64,000 nucleotides of DNA, from assembly GCA_034770075.1 (NCBI GenBank), contig CM068386.1, positions 43,747,990 through 43,811,989 on the forward strand, given 5' to 3'. The notes beneath the pieces were generated by a model. The model saw only the letters and a list, made by a program, of their open reading frames with translations, did no database searches and had not been told where the DNA came from. This document shows, one piece after another, positions 1 through 11,430 of this stretch. The stretch comes from Aralia elata (lineage: Eukaryota > Streptophyta > Magnoliopsida > Apiales > Araliaceae). How positions within the stretch are numbered: the stretch's first letter is position 1; each line of letters begins with the position of its first letter. The translations under genes and the position numbers were made by a program.

Positions 1-1412
1 AAAGAAGCGCAACTTCAGGATGAGGAGTATGAGAAAATAAGGAAGAAAATGTCCGAAGGGGAGGAAGTTAAATTCAAAATCGATATCGAAGGATTGATGA
101 GATTTGAAGGCAGAATCTGGGTTCCGCCGGTACAAGAAGTTAGAGATGAAATTTTGAGCGAGGCTCATAACTCGAGATATTCAATTCACCCAAGGAATAC
201 GAAAATGTACCAGGATCTTCGACAACATTTCTAGTGGCCAAATACAAAGAGGGAAGTTACTGAGTGGGTTGCAAAGTGATTAAAATGTCAGAAAGTCAAA
301 GCAGAGCATCAGAGACCAAGTGGGTTGTTGCAACCGTTGGAGATACCAGAATAGAAATGGGAGCATATTACGATGGACTTCGTGGTAGGTCTTCCAACTA
401 CTCAGAAAGGCTATGATGCGATATGGGTTATCGTAGACCGACTGACGAAATCAACACATTTCTTACTGATCAAGATTAGATTTAATTTAGATCAATTGGC
501 AAAACTATATGTTAAGGAGATTGTCTCAAGGAACAGTATTTCGGTGTTAATTGTGTCAGACCGAGATCCGCGTTTTACATCTAATTTCTAAAAGAGTTTA
601 CAAGGAAGCTTGGGAACACAGTTGAGAATGAGCACAGCGTACCATCCTCAAACCGATGGCCAAAGCGAAAGGACAATCTAGACACTGGAGGATATGCTGA
701 GAGCGTGTGTAATGGATTTCAAAGGGACTTGCGATGACCATTTACCTTTAGTTGAGTTTGCCTACAATAACAGCTAACACGTAAGTATTGGCATGCCGCC
801 TTACGAAGCATTGTATGGACGAAAGTGCAGAACTCCACTGTGCTAGGATGAAGTTGGTGAACGCAGACTGTTATGACCTGAACTGGTACAACAAACTATA
901 AAGATCGTCAAAGTGATAAGAGCCAGATTGTTAGCTGCTCAAGATAGACAGAAGAAATATGCTGATCAATACCGACAAAAGCGAGAATTTGATGTAGGAA
1001 GTTATGTTTTCTTGAAAGTATCTCCTTGAAAGGGAAGATAAGATTTGGTAAAAAGGAAAAGTTGAGTCCAAGGTTCATTGAACATTTTGAGGTGTTAAAA
1101 AGAGTTGGTGAAGTGGCGTATGAGGTAGCTTTACCTCCAGAGTTAGAACACATTCACAACGCATTCCACGTTTCGGTGTTACGACCATACAAGTCCGATT
1201 ACAAGCATGTTAAAGAGTATGAACCCTTACAAGTAGAGAAAGATTTGTCCTATGAAGAAGTTTCTGTTCAAATAGTTGACAGGAAAGAGCAGATGCTCAG
1301 AAATAAAGTTATACCTTCTGTTAAGGTAATCTTGAGGAACCACAACGCTGAAGAAGCTACGTGGGAACTCGAAGATAAGATGATGAAAACTTACCCTAAT
1401 TTATTTGCTTAA
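1..1412 (+). pseudogene. Tekay/Del-type chromovirus pol remnant (integrase plus chromodomain)
   Basis: This is the 3' part of a Ty3-gypsy pol. In life it would encode the integrase that inserts element cDNA into chromatin, with a C-terminal chromodomain for targeting. Visible in order: the H2C2 zinc-binding region (about 150-300), the integrase core with first Asp in MDFVVGLP (373), second Asp in VSDRDPRF (about 556), the HPQTDGQSER block with the catalytic Glu (about 643-673), and a C-terminal module reading ATWELEDKM near 1350-1385. It is dead: one frame holds stops at 232, 589, 679, 775, 844, 874 and 1027, and a frameshift near 1030-1040 moves the chromodomain to another frame. The 5' end lies outside the window. 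Lineage assignment rests on recognised family motifs; function is certainly lost. Confidence 0.9.
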
Positions 1413-1447
1413 TCTTTGTAAAGGAATTCTGGGGGCATAATCTTTTT

Positions 1448-1460
1448 AAGGAGGGAAGAA
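1448..1460 (+). promoter_or_regulatory. Polypurine tract of the chromovirus
   Basis: The purine run AAGGAGGGAAGAA directly precedes TGTAAC, the expected layout of plus-strand primer and LTR start. A near-identical purine run with TGCAAC follows 62 bp later (1510-1522), so the exact LTR start is either 1461 or 1523. Confidence 0.7.
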
Positions 1461-2636
1461 TGTAACAAATGAGTTAATTGTGTGATGATTCTGCGAACAG
1501 AATCCTTATAAGGAGGGAAGAATGCAACGATCAAAATTTGTATATATTATCTAAAATATTTATTGAATTAAATAAATATTTTAGTTGATCTATTTATTGA
1601 GCTAAATAAATAATTGATGATATTGTTTTGGAGTATTGTGTAAATTTTATAAAGTTTAATTGAATTTATGTTGTTACAATTTAATTGATTAAAGTGTGAC
1701 AATTGAAGCATATTATATAATAAGTATTTAAATAATTAAAAGAAGATTAATTTAATTTTCTCAAACAAAGGCTTATGGCTTTTGAATTCTATTTTAATTT
1801 AGTTTTTGCCAAACAAGCCTTATGGCTTTTGAATTTACGTAACTGATGAATTAGAATTAAAATACAGTATTATTACCTAGCAGTTTTTATTTGAAGGCTT
1901 TTACTAGTACTATCAGTTTATTTGCTAGATAAGGAAGAAAGAAAGAAAAAGAGAGAGTTGAGAGTTTAGAGAGAAAATTGAAACATGAAAAGAATTTTAG
2001 AAATCAGAAAGAAGAAAAAGGTTTACTGAATTCTCACAATCTAGCTTCTAAACAAAGAATTAGGAGGTATAATCCGATTATAAACTCCTGTATATATGTT
2101 CTTTGAGTTCTTCATGGTAAAATAGATTTTTAATGGATTAATTGTTTGGAAGTTGTTTATAAATTGTTCATATGCATGTATTATCTATTATATTATGTAT
2201 ATAAACTGTTTTGGGTGAATTAATTCATGAGATTATGTTTAAAAATGGAGTTTTGGTATTTACAGTGAAAGTATAACAAATATGGCTTATATGTATAAAA
2301 GTTAATGTTCAATTCGGGTATGAATATGTAAATTGATTGTGGATTATGTTAATATGATAAGAAACAAAAATAATGCAATTTAAACGGATCAAAATGGTTT
2401 AGAAATGAGTTTAAAGTGTTTGATTTCACTAAATGTGTCAAAGTATAGAAAAAGAGCATGAACAGTGAATATTTAATCTCTTAAATTAGTTGACTGTGTG
2501 TTTTGTGTTGTTAGAAACATGTTGAGTTTTGGTTTTACAACATGTTTGATGTCTGGGTATGTTTAATTTGTGAATTGAGTAAAGAAATTGGGAAAATTTG
2601 GTCTAGAAGTTCGTCGTTTGCGAAGCAGAGCAACTG

Positions 2637-2830
2637 AATCTGCAGCGCTATGCTGCAGCGCCATTCAACAGGCTTTTCTGCGTGCTGCAGCAAACCAGCG
2701 CCGCAGCGCCGCTCATATAACGTTAAACGGGCACCGCAGCGTCGGGTCCAATGGAAATGGGTCAAGGGCTGCGCTGCAGCGCCGACTCAAGGTCAATTCC
2801 TAGCACCGCAGCGCCGGTCCGGATCAGAAC
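2637..2830. repeat. GC-rich self-complementary block in an AT-rich LTR
   Basis: A run of CTGCAGCGC-like words, including GCGCCGCAGCGCC at 2698-2710, interrupts strongly AT-rich LTR sequence. Several words are palindromic (GCTGCAGC) and could fold. The short open frames here are by-products of base composition, not genes. Confidence 0.75.
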
Positions 2831-3097
2831 CGGGTTGGGTCGGCCAGTCGGGTCGGGAAAAAAACCCATAAAATGATATTTTTCCCAGATTTTGAAATTT
2901 AATAATTTTTGTAACATGATAAGTATGTGTTACTTTAGTAAGAGTTTAAGAATGTGGATTTAGGTTATGTTTCTGAAAGTGAACAATCGCTAATTAAGGA
3001 AGTAGTTAGTTGAACCATGATTGTTAATTGTTCAACGTGACTTAAATGTATAGGTCACTCAAAGGGCAAGTAAATAACGTTAATTGTAGCACGCGCT

Positions 3098-3240
3098 CGA
3101 GGCAAGTTTCTTACCTCGACTTTTATTTGAGCAAGTTTCTTACCTCAACTTTTATTTAAGCAAGTTTCTTACCTCATCTTTTATTTGATCAAGTTTCTTA
3201 ACTTTACTTTTCATTGAGCAAGTTCTTTTATCTTGTTAAT
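3098..3240 (+). repeat. Minisatellite of about 30 bp, about five copies
   Basis: Successive units read GCAAGTTTCTTACCTC followed by an ACTTTTATTTGA-like stretch, diverging toward the right end. Single or paired copies of GCAAGTTTCTTA-like text occur in most other LTRs here, in the LTR-sense orientation. Confidence 0.8.
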
Positions 3241-4254
3241 AAATGTCTCAATTTTTCTATACCTAACTTGTTACCCATCCATTGAGCAAACTTATTAACA
3301 TTAGCTTATTATTTAAGCAAGGTTTATATTAATGTCAAACAATTATATTTCGTTCAAGTCATTTGTTATTCGATTGTAATTCGTTGTTGTTCAAACTTCA
3401 AACATAAATATCATTGTACAACCTTGTTGTTGAATCAAATGCTTTAGCGACTAGCAAACCCTTGTTGATTCAACTAGTCCATAGTTGATGAGCGTTCTAA
3501 AGACTAAGAATTTCTTGAAGTTATTCCAAACCAAGTTTCTTTTGGTACGAATTCTGATGTCAAACTGAGATGAACAACCCTAATATAGGGGATTATACTA
3601 CGCAATAACGTTAAAATATTTGTGCACAATACATTGTACGAAGGACTGACCCCCCGGAGTACGAGACGGATAGTCCATAATCTATAAGACTGTTAAAGGT
3701 TATACTAAAAATACTTATTAACCTTGGACATAGTTCGAGGTCTTATGACCCTCAGATATACTTTTAAATCTTGAAATCTAAATTCAATACTTAAGTCGAG
3801 CCTTCTATTGAGCTTTTAGTCCATTGATTGTTGTTGATCTAAGAAAGGTTATTACATCTCAATTAAAAATCTAGTTCGTTTTATTCTATTGTTATTGTTA
3901 TTATACTTGTGAGCAATTGTTTGCACACCCTTGCATAAAACATTACAACTAAAGTTGAAAAGTCTGATGAGTCGTCCTCAAGCAAGGGCAAGGGCAAGAT
4001 GAACAAATGAAGATGTTTATTTTATTTGATTAAGTTCTTTGTAATGAGACTATATTATTATTAAAGTTTTTATTCCGCAAATGATGTAATTAAGGTTAGA
4101 TAACCTGGGATTTTATTTATAATGTAACCCTTTAATGGGATTATGGTTTATGAAGTTATTTATTATCCTTTATTATAGGTAGTTAGACATGAATAAAATG
4201 AATAGTGAACACCAAATCTATGGGATTGAAGTAGCTGGATTTGGGGGCGTCACA

Positions 4255-5058
4255 ATCTTATGTTGTGTAGGAAGATTTCAAGGATAAAAAGTTGTAATTG
4301 GTAATTTACGAGTCAGGCAAGTCTTTCAGTTCCTATTTGCCATCTGAACTTGATAACTAATTGATTGAAATCTGAACTGCAATAAGTATATTGAATTACA
4401 TGTGATGCACTTAAAATTGCAAAAGTCAATCTATGACTAAGTTGATTGAGCTAAGGAGCTTAGTCTTTATATTTGATATGTGAAATGCATCATGTATGTT
4501 ATGTATACTAGAAAGATTATGATGTATGAACTGAGCATGATCTTATGTGCTATGCGAAGCATGAAAACTGTTAGATTTGCTGAGCTGTCGAGCTCAATCT
4601 TGCAAAAATAAACTTTTTGTAGGTTAAAGATACAATGTCACATTATCTGCCATCTGGATGATAAGGATCAGAAGACGTTCAAGAAAATAAATTTTCTTTA
4701 CCTAGAAATTGGTTTGAACCTCGCTGAGGGTTTTCAATGTATGTAGTTGGCAATTTATGATGTGTATTTAATGTCAGGATGTAAATATTGAACTATCCGA
4801 TTTATGAAGGATATTGTACTGAGACGTGAAGTCTTATATAGTAAGTCTGATAAAGTGAATCATAAAATAAATATGATTCTAAGTTATGTAATCGTAAAGG
4901 TTGTGATTCAGGGAATAAAAGAAAGAGGACAGGAAAGATTTAAATTTATCCGCATTTTATTGATTATATCATCGTTTAATGATGTAAAGTTAGAATGTAA
5001 ATGTGTTGCTAACGACCAAAGTTGGTAGTGGATTTGTCCAGATTTTTGGGGCGTTACA
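4255..5058 (+). repeat. Right part of a gypsy 5' LTR (element A1)
   Basis: It matches the right third of the complete LTR at 58159-60557. Shared landmarks are a GGCAAGTCTTTCAGTTCC block, then GCTGAGCTGTCGAGCTC near 4580, and a terminal GGGGCGTTACA. A primer binding site follows. The left part was separated by the chromovirus insertion and lies outside the window. Confidence 0.75.
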
Positions 5059-5060
5059 GT

Positions 5061-5072
5061 TGGTATCAGAGT
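5061..5072 (+). promoter_or_regulatory. Primer binding site, initiator Met tRNA type
   Basis: TGGTATCAGAGT starts 2 bp after the LTR end. It matches the plant consensus TGGTATCAGAGC except for the last base. It marks the start of the internal region of element A1. Confidence 0.8.
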
Positions 5073-7732
5073 TGTAAGTTATAAACCTTAGGTAAGAGTA
5101 CCTTAGGCTATAACCTTAGAGAAGAAAGGTGAATATGATAAAGAATAGACTCAGATAAAGTTTGAACAATAAGAAATAAATTTAGAAAATTCATAAAGAA
5201 GAAATTAACATATATATGAGATGATTCAAAGAAGAATCTTAAAGAGTTATAAAAGATGAGAATCATGAGTTACTTAACTTCAGTAATAAAGATGGTGTTA
5301 ATAAATAGACGATGTCTATAAGAAAAAAATGATAGAATAAACCCAAATAAAGTTTAGTTGATGATAACTTTTGAGAAATCATATGAAACAAGTTATGATA
5401 AAATGATTAGGTTCAAAGAAGAACCTGAAGAGCTAAAAGATCAGGGAACACCTGAGTTGAATAATCATAGGACAACGTGATTAAAGAGAAAGAATGAAGA
5501 TCATAAAAAATAAAATAAAAAAAATAAGACGATCATAAAATAAGAAAGGATCGTAAGAAAAGTTGATGGTGGAATAAGATCACGGCGTGATCTGTCTAAG
5601 TTGTAAAATGATAGATGATCCGTAATGATTGAATAGTTATAACTTGATGCTATAAAGAGATTGTACTATAAAATAGTATGAGGTAAACTTATGAGGAATT
5701 ATGAATGATGAAACACGAAAATTTCGTATTGAGCAAAGAGTAAGTTAAAAGCAAGATAGAATTCGGTGGGATTTCAACTGAGGGCTCGTGTGATAGCTGA
5801 GTTGTATAAATCTTTGTATAGGCGAGGGTTTTGTGTTTACACTTAGTTTATCACGTTGATAATTGTTGGAATATTGGTGTCACGCTATCGATATACATAT
5901 GGCAAGAAGATGATTCTTTTCTCATATTTATATTTGATAGTTAGATAATATTAAGATTAGGTGTGAGTTCTTAAAACTCATGCTTATGGTAAGTTCGTAA
6001 CTCATAATCGTATGTATGTTCTTGAACCCCTAAACGTATGGACAGTCCCTGATTTGTTCTTGGACTACGTATTGCTAGGACAAGTTCCCAAACTCATATT
6101 ATTGTGGCAAGTTCCTGAACTCATAATGTGTGGTAAGTTTGATGAACTATACTAGGGTACATGAATATTGTCGATTGAGAACTAAGAATTTTTAGTATAG
6201 TAGGCATTAATGGTGCCAGAAATAGATAGAATTATTAGATAGTGGAGTAATGGAGAAAGATGAAATTAATGAAGGAGAAGTATATATTCCAAATCTTCTA
6301 GCTATGCTAGATTTCGAAATTTATTGACATCTGCTGATATGCACACTGTTGTGTTTTCAAAAAAAAATATTGGATCAGATTGTTGAACCAATAAGTTTTT
6401 AAAAGTCCTATTATTCATACGTCTATGATAATTATTTCAGCTAGACAAAAATGATTTGAAATTATCAAAATATATTTTGAACGATGGAGTCATCAATGCA
6501 ATTGAACCTGGTGTTGGATGTGATCATAGGATCGTCAGCCCATTATGGTATGATGTAGTATGACAAAGTCATAAAATGACGGAATCCTCATCGTACTATT
6601 AAGAAGGTACGGTATCATGACGTCGTAAAAGAATATTTTTTTAACTATGAAAAGATATGCCAATTGAGTTGGCTAAAAATATTTCGATTGATGTCTGAAT
6701 TGTTGTTAAAAGTCTAAGTTAGTTGATCCGGTTAGACAACTGTTGAAAGATGTTTATGAAATTCAAGCGTTCTTGGAATAATTATGCCAAACCAGATTGT
6801 TCTGGTGCGGAATTTGTATTATGTCTGAGGTGAACCAACCCTAAAATATGGGACATATTATCGGAGGCTATAATTTCGAGCTACGCAATAATGATAATAT
6901 GTATGTGCACAATACATAGTACGAAGGGCTGCTCACCTGGAGTACAAGAAAGGATGGTCCATAGTCTTTTTACTATTAAATATTATAGTTGAAATATCTG
7001 TTAACCTAGGACAAGGTTCAAGTCTTTACGACTCCTCAGCATAATATTGAAAGTTCTTAAAGAATCTTTTAAATTCCTTAGTTATTCATGTCGCTTCCCA
7101 ATTATTGATCAGTTGTGGAAAATTTTTATTATTTTGAAAGGTGAATGTGGTAAGGAGGATATTCCTTAGAAAGAAGTAAGTTGTAGAATGCGACAAGTAG
7201 TGATGAGTAAATTAAGCAAGTAAGAAATGAAATTCTGAAAAGATAAGGGGGTGAAGTTATCAAGGAAAATATAAACAGTTAGAGATAAAGGTGTGAAGAA
7301 TATAATGATCTTAGAAAGATCCTTAGAGAAGAAATTTGATCATGGAACCTAATAAATGAATAAAGATTAATATAAAGTTTATTTTAATATGTCGAATGAA
7401 CGAAGATTAGTAAGTTAAAATTTCGAGAACGAAATTCTTAGAAGAAGGGGTGAATGTAATATTACGAGTGTTTATGAATTGAGCCTATGACGATGATCCT
7501 TAGGGAGAGGTAATGAATGGGTTAAAGAATATGTAATACTCGAAATAGTATCAAGTTCAAATAAAGATTATGAAGTAGAACCTACAGGAATTTATTGAGA
7601 AAATGGGTGGTGTAGAAATTATAAAACCTATATTAAGGGAATATGTTGGGTTGTTCAACGATAATTTGTGAAAGAGATTTAACGAAAACCGAATAAGGAG
7701 GGTTTCGGTGATTCCTAGGATGAAATCCTCAT

Positions 7733-7745
7733 AAGAGGGGAAGGA
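7733..7745 (+). promoter_or_regulatory. Polypurine tract of element A1
   Basis: The run AAGAGGGGAAGGA sits directly before TGTGACAACCCG, the start of the 3' LTR. Confidence 0.75.
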
Positions 7746-8112
7746 TGTGACAACCCGAATTTTTAGTAATTATTAAATAAGAATTTAATAAATAAAATTC
7801 TTATTATGAGAGGTGTCAGATTCAAATAAATATATATATGCGTTATATATTTTGAAATATGTGATTTGGTGTGAAGAGATTAAGTGTGAATATAGAAGAG
7901 AAATATATATTTATATATTGGGAAAATGAGGTTTAATAGTTAATTAAGTTATTGAAGAAGTAAATGAAATTGTTACGAAAAGGAAATTAACTGAATATTA
8001 TTAGTTAATTTAATTAAATTGAAAATTATATTATAAAATAATATAAATTGATTATTATGCCTGCTAGTAATGGAATTGTTATGAATTAAGTTTCATAAAT
8101 AATAAGAGTAAT
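7746..8112 (+). repeat. Start of the 3' LTR of element A1
   Basis: It begins TGTGACAACCCG and continues with an AATAAGAATTTAATAAATAA block shared with the LTR starts at 16777 and 58159. A different LTR interrupts it at 8113, and its remainder was not located. Confidence 0.7.
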
Positions 8113-8437
8113 TGTAACGACCGTGAATTCTGGATAGCCTTGTAATTCGAGCTTATGAATATTGATGTATATTATTTAAATGAATTTTATGAGTAATATT
8201 TTTATATGAATAAATAAATATGTATATGTGTTATATATATATACATATATTTATTTTTATATGATGAGATGTATATTTATAGTTAGTTTAAACTAGTTTA
8301 ATTGTTTGAACTTACTAAAGAAGCTAACGCTTCAAATTAAGTGGTTAAAACTCGAATTTGAGTTCGGATTAGAATATGGAGAAACGGACTGCGGATTTAA
8401 ATCCAGAACGTCCAAATTAGTCAGAATAGACCCTAAA

Positions 8438-8494
8438 CACATTTTGTGTCGGGGTTGACATTTTGGTCAAAAGTCAACCGGTTGACTTTTTCGG
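8438..8494 (+). promoter_or_regulatory. W-box cluster with a central palindrome
   Basis: Four TTGAC cores lie within about 45 bp (GGTTGACA, GGTCAA, AGTCAA, GTTGACT), two of them forming the palindrome GTCAACCGGTTGAC. TTGAC(C/T) is the known core of WRKY-factor sites. The cluster is about 400-450 bp upstream of the TATA box at 8898. The same cluster occurs in the solo LTR 9452-12770. Confidence 0.6.
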
Positions 8495-8897
8495 TAAAAA
8501 GTTAAACACGAATTTCGGAGATGAATTTGACAAAATGGATATTCCCATGATGATGAGAACGTCGATTTTAGTAGGAATTCGTTGTCTTCACGAAAAAGTT
8601 GATTTTCGGATGTCAAAATGATAAAATGGGCCATTAAATTAATAAATGAGTATTAATTGGGAGTAATCAGCCAAAGTGGGACCCATTAGACAGCTGATCA
8701 CTATTTATAAATTGGAGAAATCAGCAACTAAGGAAATAAAGAGGAAGCCCAACGGTTGGAGAGAAAAGAAAAGGAAAATAAAAAGAAAATGGAGAAAACT
8801 TTCCAAATTCTAAATCCTTTCATCTTCTTCTTACCAAACCATCTAATGAAGAATACGAAGAGTTGGGGGGAAGAGGAAGAGACCAACTAATAACTTC

Positions 8898-8905
8898 TAT
8901 ATATA
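8898..8905 (+). promoter_or_regulatory. TATA box of LTR family B
   Basis: TATATATA is followed by a C-rich stretch and then a purine-rich leader, the usual arrangement at the U3/R boundary of plant LTRs. Confidence 0.5.
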
Positions 8906-10655
8906 CCCCCTTCATAAACATTTTCCAAAATTTTGCAAAGCTATACTACCCAAAGGAAAATTGAGACGAGAAATTAGAGAAAGAGAGAAACCATTCTAGA
9001 GGGAGAAGCAAGTAGGTGGAGTAAAGAAGCTTGTATAAGTGTTTGGGAGAAGCAAGGGAGAAAAGGAGAGGAAGCCTCAAATTCTAACTAAATCATTTAG
9101 CAACCAAGAAGGAGAATCCAAGAGGTAATCATCATACTCTAACTCATTCCTCCTTAGTTTCAAGCTTTCTATGTTTCTTAAGCTTCTATCTCGGTAGGTT
9201 AGATTTGTTGTTGTTATGATTGTTATTTTTTGGTTGTGAACGATTAATGATGATATTCGGAGGTTATTTAAACTATTAATTACTCAAAAGTGGAACAAGA
9301 ATGAAAGAAATTCGAACCCTTGTGTAAGGAGGAAGAAAACAAATGAAAATGGACAACTATGGACAATGGACTGATTTAGAGGACATTAAGGTTAGTAATC
9401 GTATCTGATAATTTTGTTGGTTATTATAATGTTATACTTCCATGAGTTATGTGTGACGCTCCCAGATCCGTGTAACATCAAACACAGGATATGGTGCTCA
9501 CGATACATCACACATCATCGTCTAACTAAATAAACTTCATAAATAATAATAATAATTACAAAAGTATTCAATAATAAATCCAAATATAAATCCAAACATA
9601 ATCCCAAGTTACAAAACTTTAAATAAACTTAAACTTAGCGTTCATCGCTACATTACATCAATGCGGAAAATCTAAACTTATTACAAAGAAATAAGTTTTC
9701 ATCATTTCATCTTAGCCTTTCCCTTGTCCTTGCCCGAGCCCTCGACCTTCTCACCCTTAACTGAAAGGTTTAAGCAAGAATGATCACAAATTGCCCAATA
9801 AGTATAACAAGTAATTTGATATTAAATATCAAGGATAGAGATATCTGAATTGTGTTTCTAAATAATGGAAAGAATAATCAAGAGGTAAATATGAATGTTA
9901 AAGATAAGAGTTCTAGAATTTACAATAGCATACTAAGGGGTATTAGACACCCTGAACATAGTTTTTGTTTCATTGAAAATTATCAAAAGTTTTTATCAAT
10001 TAGATTGATTGTAAAACCTTCTCCGCAAGTACTCTAGGTGATCAGTCTATCGTACCCTACATTGTGCATAAGTATAAAATTTAAACGCATAAGCGTAAAT
10101 GGGACTATATGCCTGACATCTGTTTGCCCCGTTATTCGGGTTGTTCATCTTAGTATTCATGCGAGACCGCACCAAAGCAATTTGGATTGGTAAACTTTAA
10201 TAGCTATAATGAATTTGAATTATTCAAAAAATATAACGTTTCACATCAATAATGTCTAGCCGGAACAAAAGGCCAGAAAGCATACTTGAAAGCAGTTCGT
10301 AAATAATTAAGAACTTTAAAGCATAACAGTTGAAATAACAATTGAGTAATCATCAATAAAGCTTGTACAATGAATTTGTATAACTTATGTCATAAGAAAC
10401 TTGTACATATTAATAAATAGCACAAGTTAAGAAACTCACGATCACTGAATAAGGATAGAATATTTATTCAATTAAAAGAGTAAAGTTTAGAAACTTGCTC
10501 AATGAAAAAGTAGAGTCAAGAAACTTGCCTGATAAGTCTTTTATAGTTAAAGCTATCTACTAGTTCTTCACGTAACCTATTCATTTAAGTCACATTAAGC
10601 AACTAAGTATTCAAGTACTAGTTTTAAGGATAAATGATTCCTTTCATTTCAATTA

Positions 10656-10663
<8 letters not shown>

Positions 10664-10690
<27 letters not shown>
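10664..10690. repeat. (TA)n microsatellite
   Basis: A simple run of alternating T and A within the solo LTR. Confidence 0.9.
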
Positions 10691-10691
<1 letters not shown>

Positions 10692-10987
10692 CACATTCTA
10701 TTATCAATACAAATTAATCACATAACGTGTCGCATCACATAACGTGTCGCATCACATAGGTAAAATTGTACAATTTTAGAATCTCAGAGAAAAAAAATAA
10801 AAAAATTCATCCCACCCAGAAATTGAAATTTTTGTTTCTTGCAACCACTTTTGCGATTTTATTCCCACTAATCTACAGACTATATGACCATGATATTTGG
10901 ACACATTAAATTTCATACAACAAGGTATTTTATAAAAAGATAACATTCATGAAATTAACACAATAAGACCACAAACCGGATGCCTAG

Positions 10988-11430
10988 ATAAGTGTGCGCA
11001 GACTGTTTCCAGAGTTAGAAAAATTTCTAGGTTTTCCAGATTTTCTAGATTTTGATTATTTTCATGCTAGTTCCCAAAATTCATATCTTGCTCAATGTAA
11101 ACCCCTTTCCTTTGAAACTTGGTCAGCATACACATCATACTACCTAGTATTTTACAAAATTATTACATACACCAAACTAACACAGCAACGCATCGAATTA
11201 GTTGCCTCAATAAGCGTGCGCAAACTGTTCTTGAGACTTGGAAAATTCTGGAAAATTCCCAGATTTGCAGACTTTTCTTATTTTCATACTAGTTTCTGAA
11301 AATCATATCTTGCTCGTTTTAATTCGGATTATATTCAAACTTGGTCAGGTTAGACATCATGTTGCCTAGTATTTTAGAAAATTAATACATGCATCAAACG
11401 GATTATCGAAGATACAGATTCAATTGTCCG
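10988..11430. repeat. Diverged direct duplication of about 222 bp
   Basis: Two copies begin ATAAGTGTGCGC (10988) and ATAAGCGTGCGC (11210). They keep the same order of landmarks: TTCATACTAGTT-like text, CATATCTTGCTC, CTTGGTCAG, CCTAGTATTTTA. Divergence is substantial. Confidence 0.75.

Larger units (their letters stand above)
1461..4254 (+). repeat. 3' LTR of the decayed chromovirus
   Basis: The segment starts with TGTAAC (or TGCAACGATC at 1523) after a polypurine tract and ends in GGGGGCGTCACA, the LTR terminus seen repeatedly in this window. The sequence after 4254 matches the interior of the LTR at 58159-60557 (compare 4255 with about 59604). The chromovirus therefore inserted into that kind of LTR; its 5' LTR and left target duplication would lie outside the window. 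No gene is seen. It contains a GC-rich block (2637-2830) and a 30-bp minisatellite (3098-3240). Confidence 0.65.
5059..7745 (+). mobile_element. Protein-less internal region of gypsy element A1 (LARD-like)
   Basis: This 2.7-kb region lies between a primer binding site (5061) and a polypurine tract (7733-7745). It has no open frame above about 75 codons and no recognisable gag or pol. It is nevertheless alignable by eye to the leader of the element at 60558-61300 (for example 5760-6000 against 60870-61110) and, in part, to 15500-15690. At 5980-6130 it contains repeats of the form AAGTTCCTGAACTCATA. A block at about 6780-7040 resembles the LTR text at 3540-3760. It is best read as a large retrotransposon derivative or a heavily decayed chromovirus. 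Confidence 0.65.
8113..9451 (+). repeat. 5' portion of LTR family B
   Basis: It starts TGTAACGACC and contains a W-box cluster (8438-8494), a TATATATA box (8898-8905) and a purine-rich presumed leader (about 8940-9120). It is interrupted at 9451 by a solo LTR and resumes at 12776: the text around CAGTTGGAATAGAGTAAAAA continues as in the related LTR at about 18580. No gene is seen. The left flank is the interior of another LTR, so this is an LTR-in-LTR insertion. Confidence 0.65.

Noticed and set aside
1412..1418. ATCTT at 1415 as the left target duplication matching ATCTT at 4255
   Set aside because: The sequence between 1419 and 1460 is the normal post-pol region leading to the polypurine tract, so the LTR cannot start there; coincidence.
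10994..11299. 101-codon plus-strand frame
   Set aside because: It spans the 222-bp duplication within a minus-oriented solo LTR and has no protein motif.
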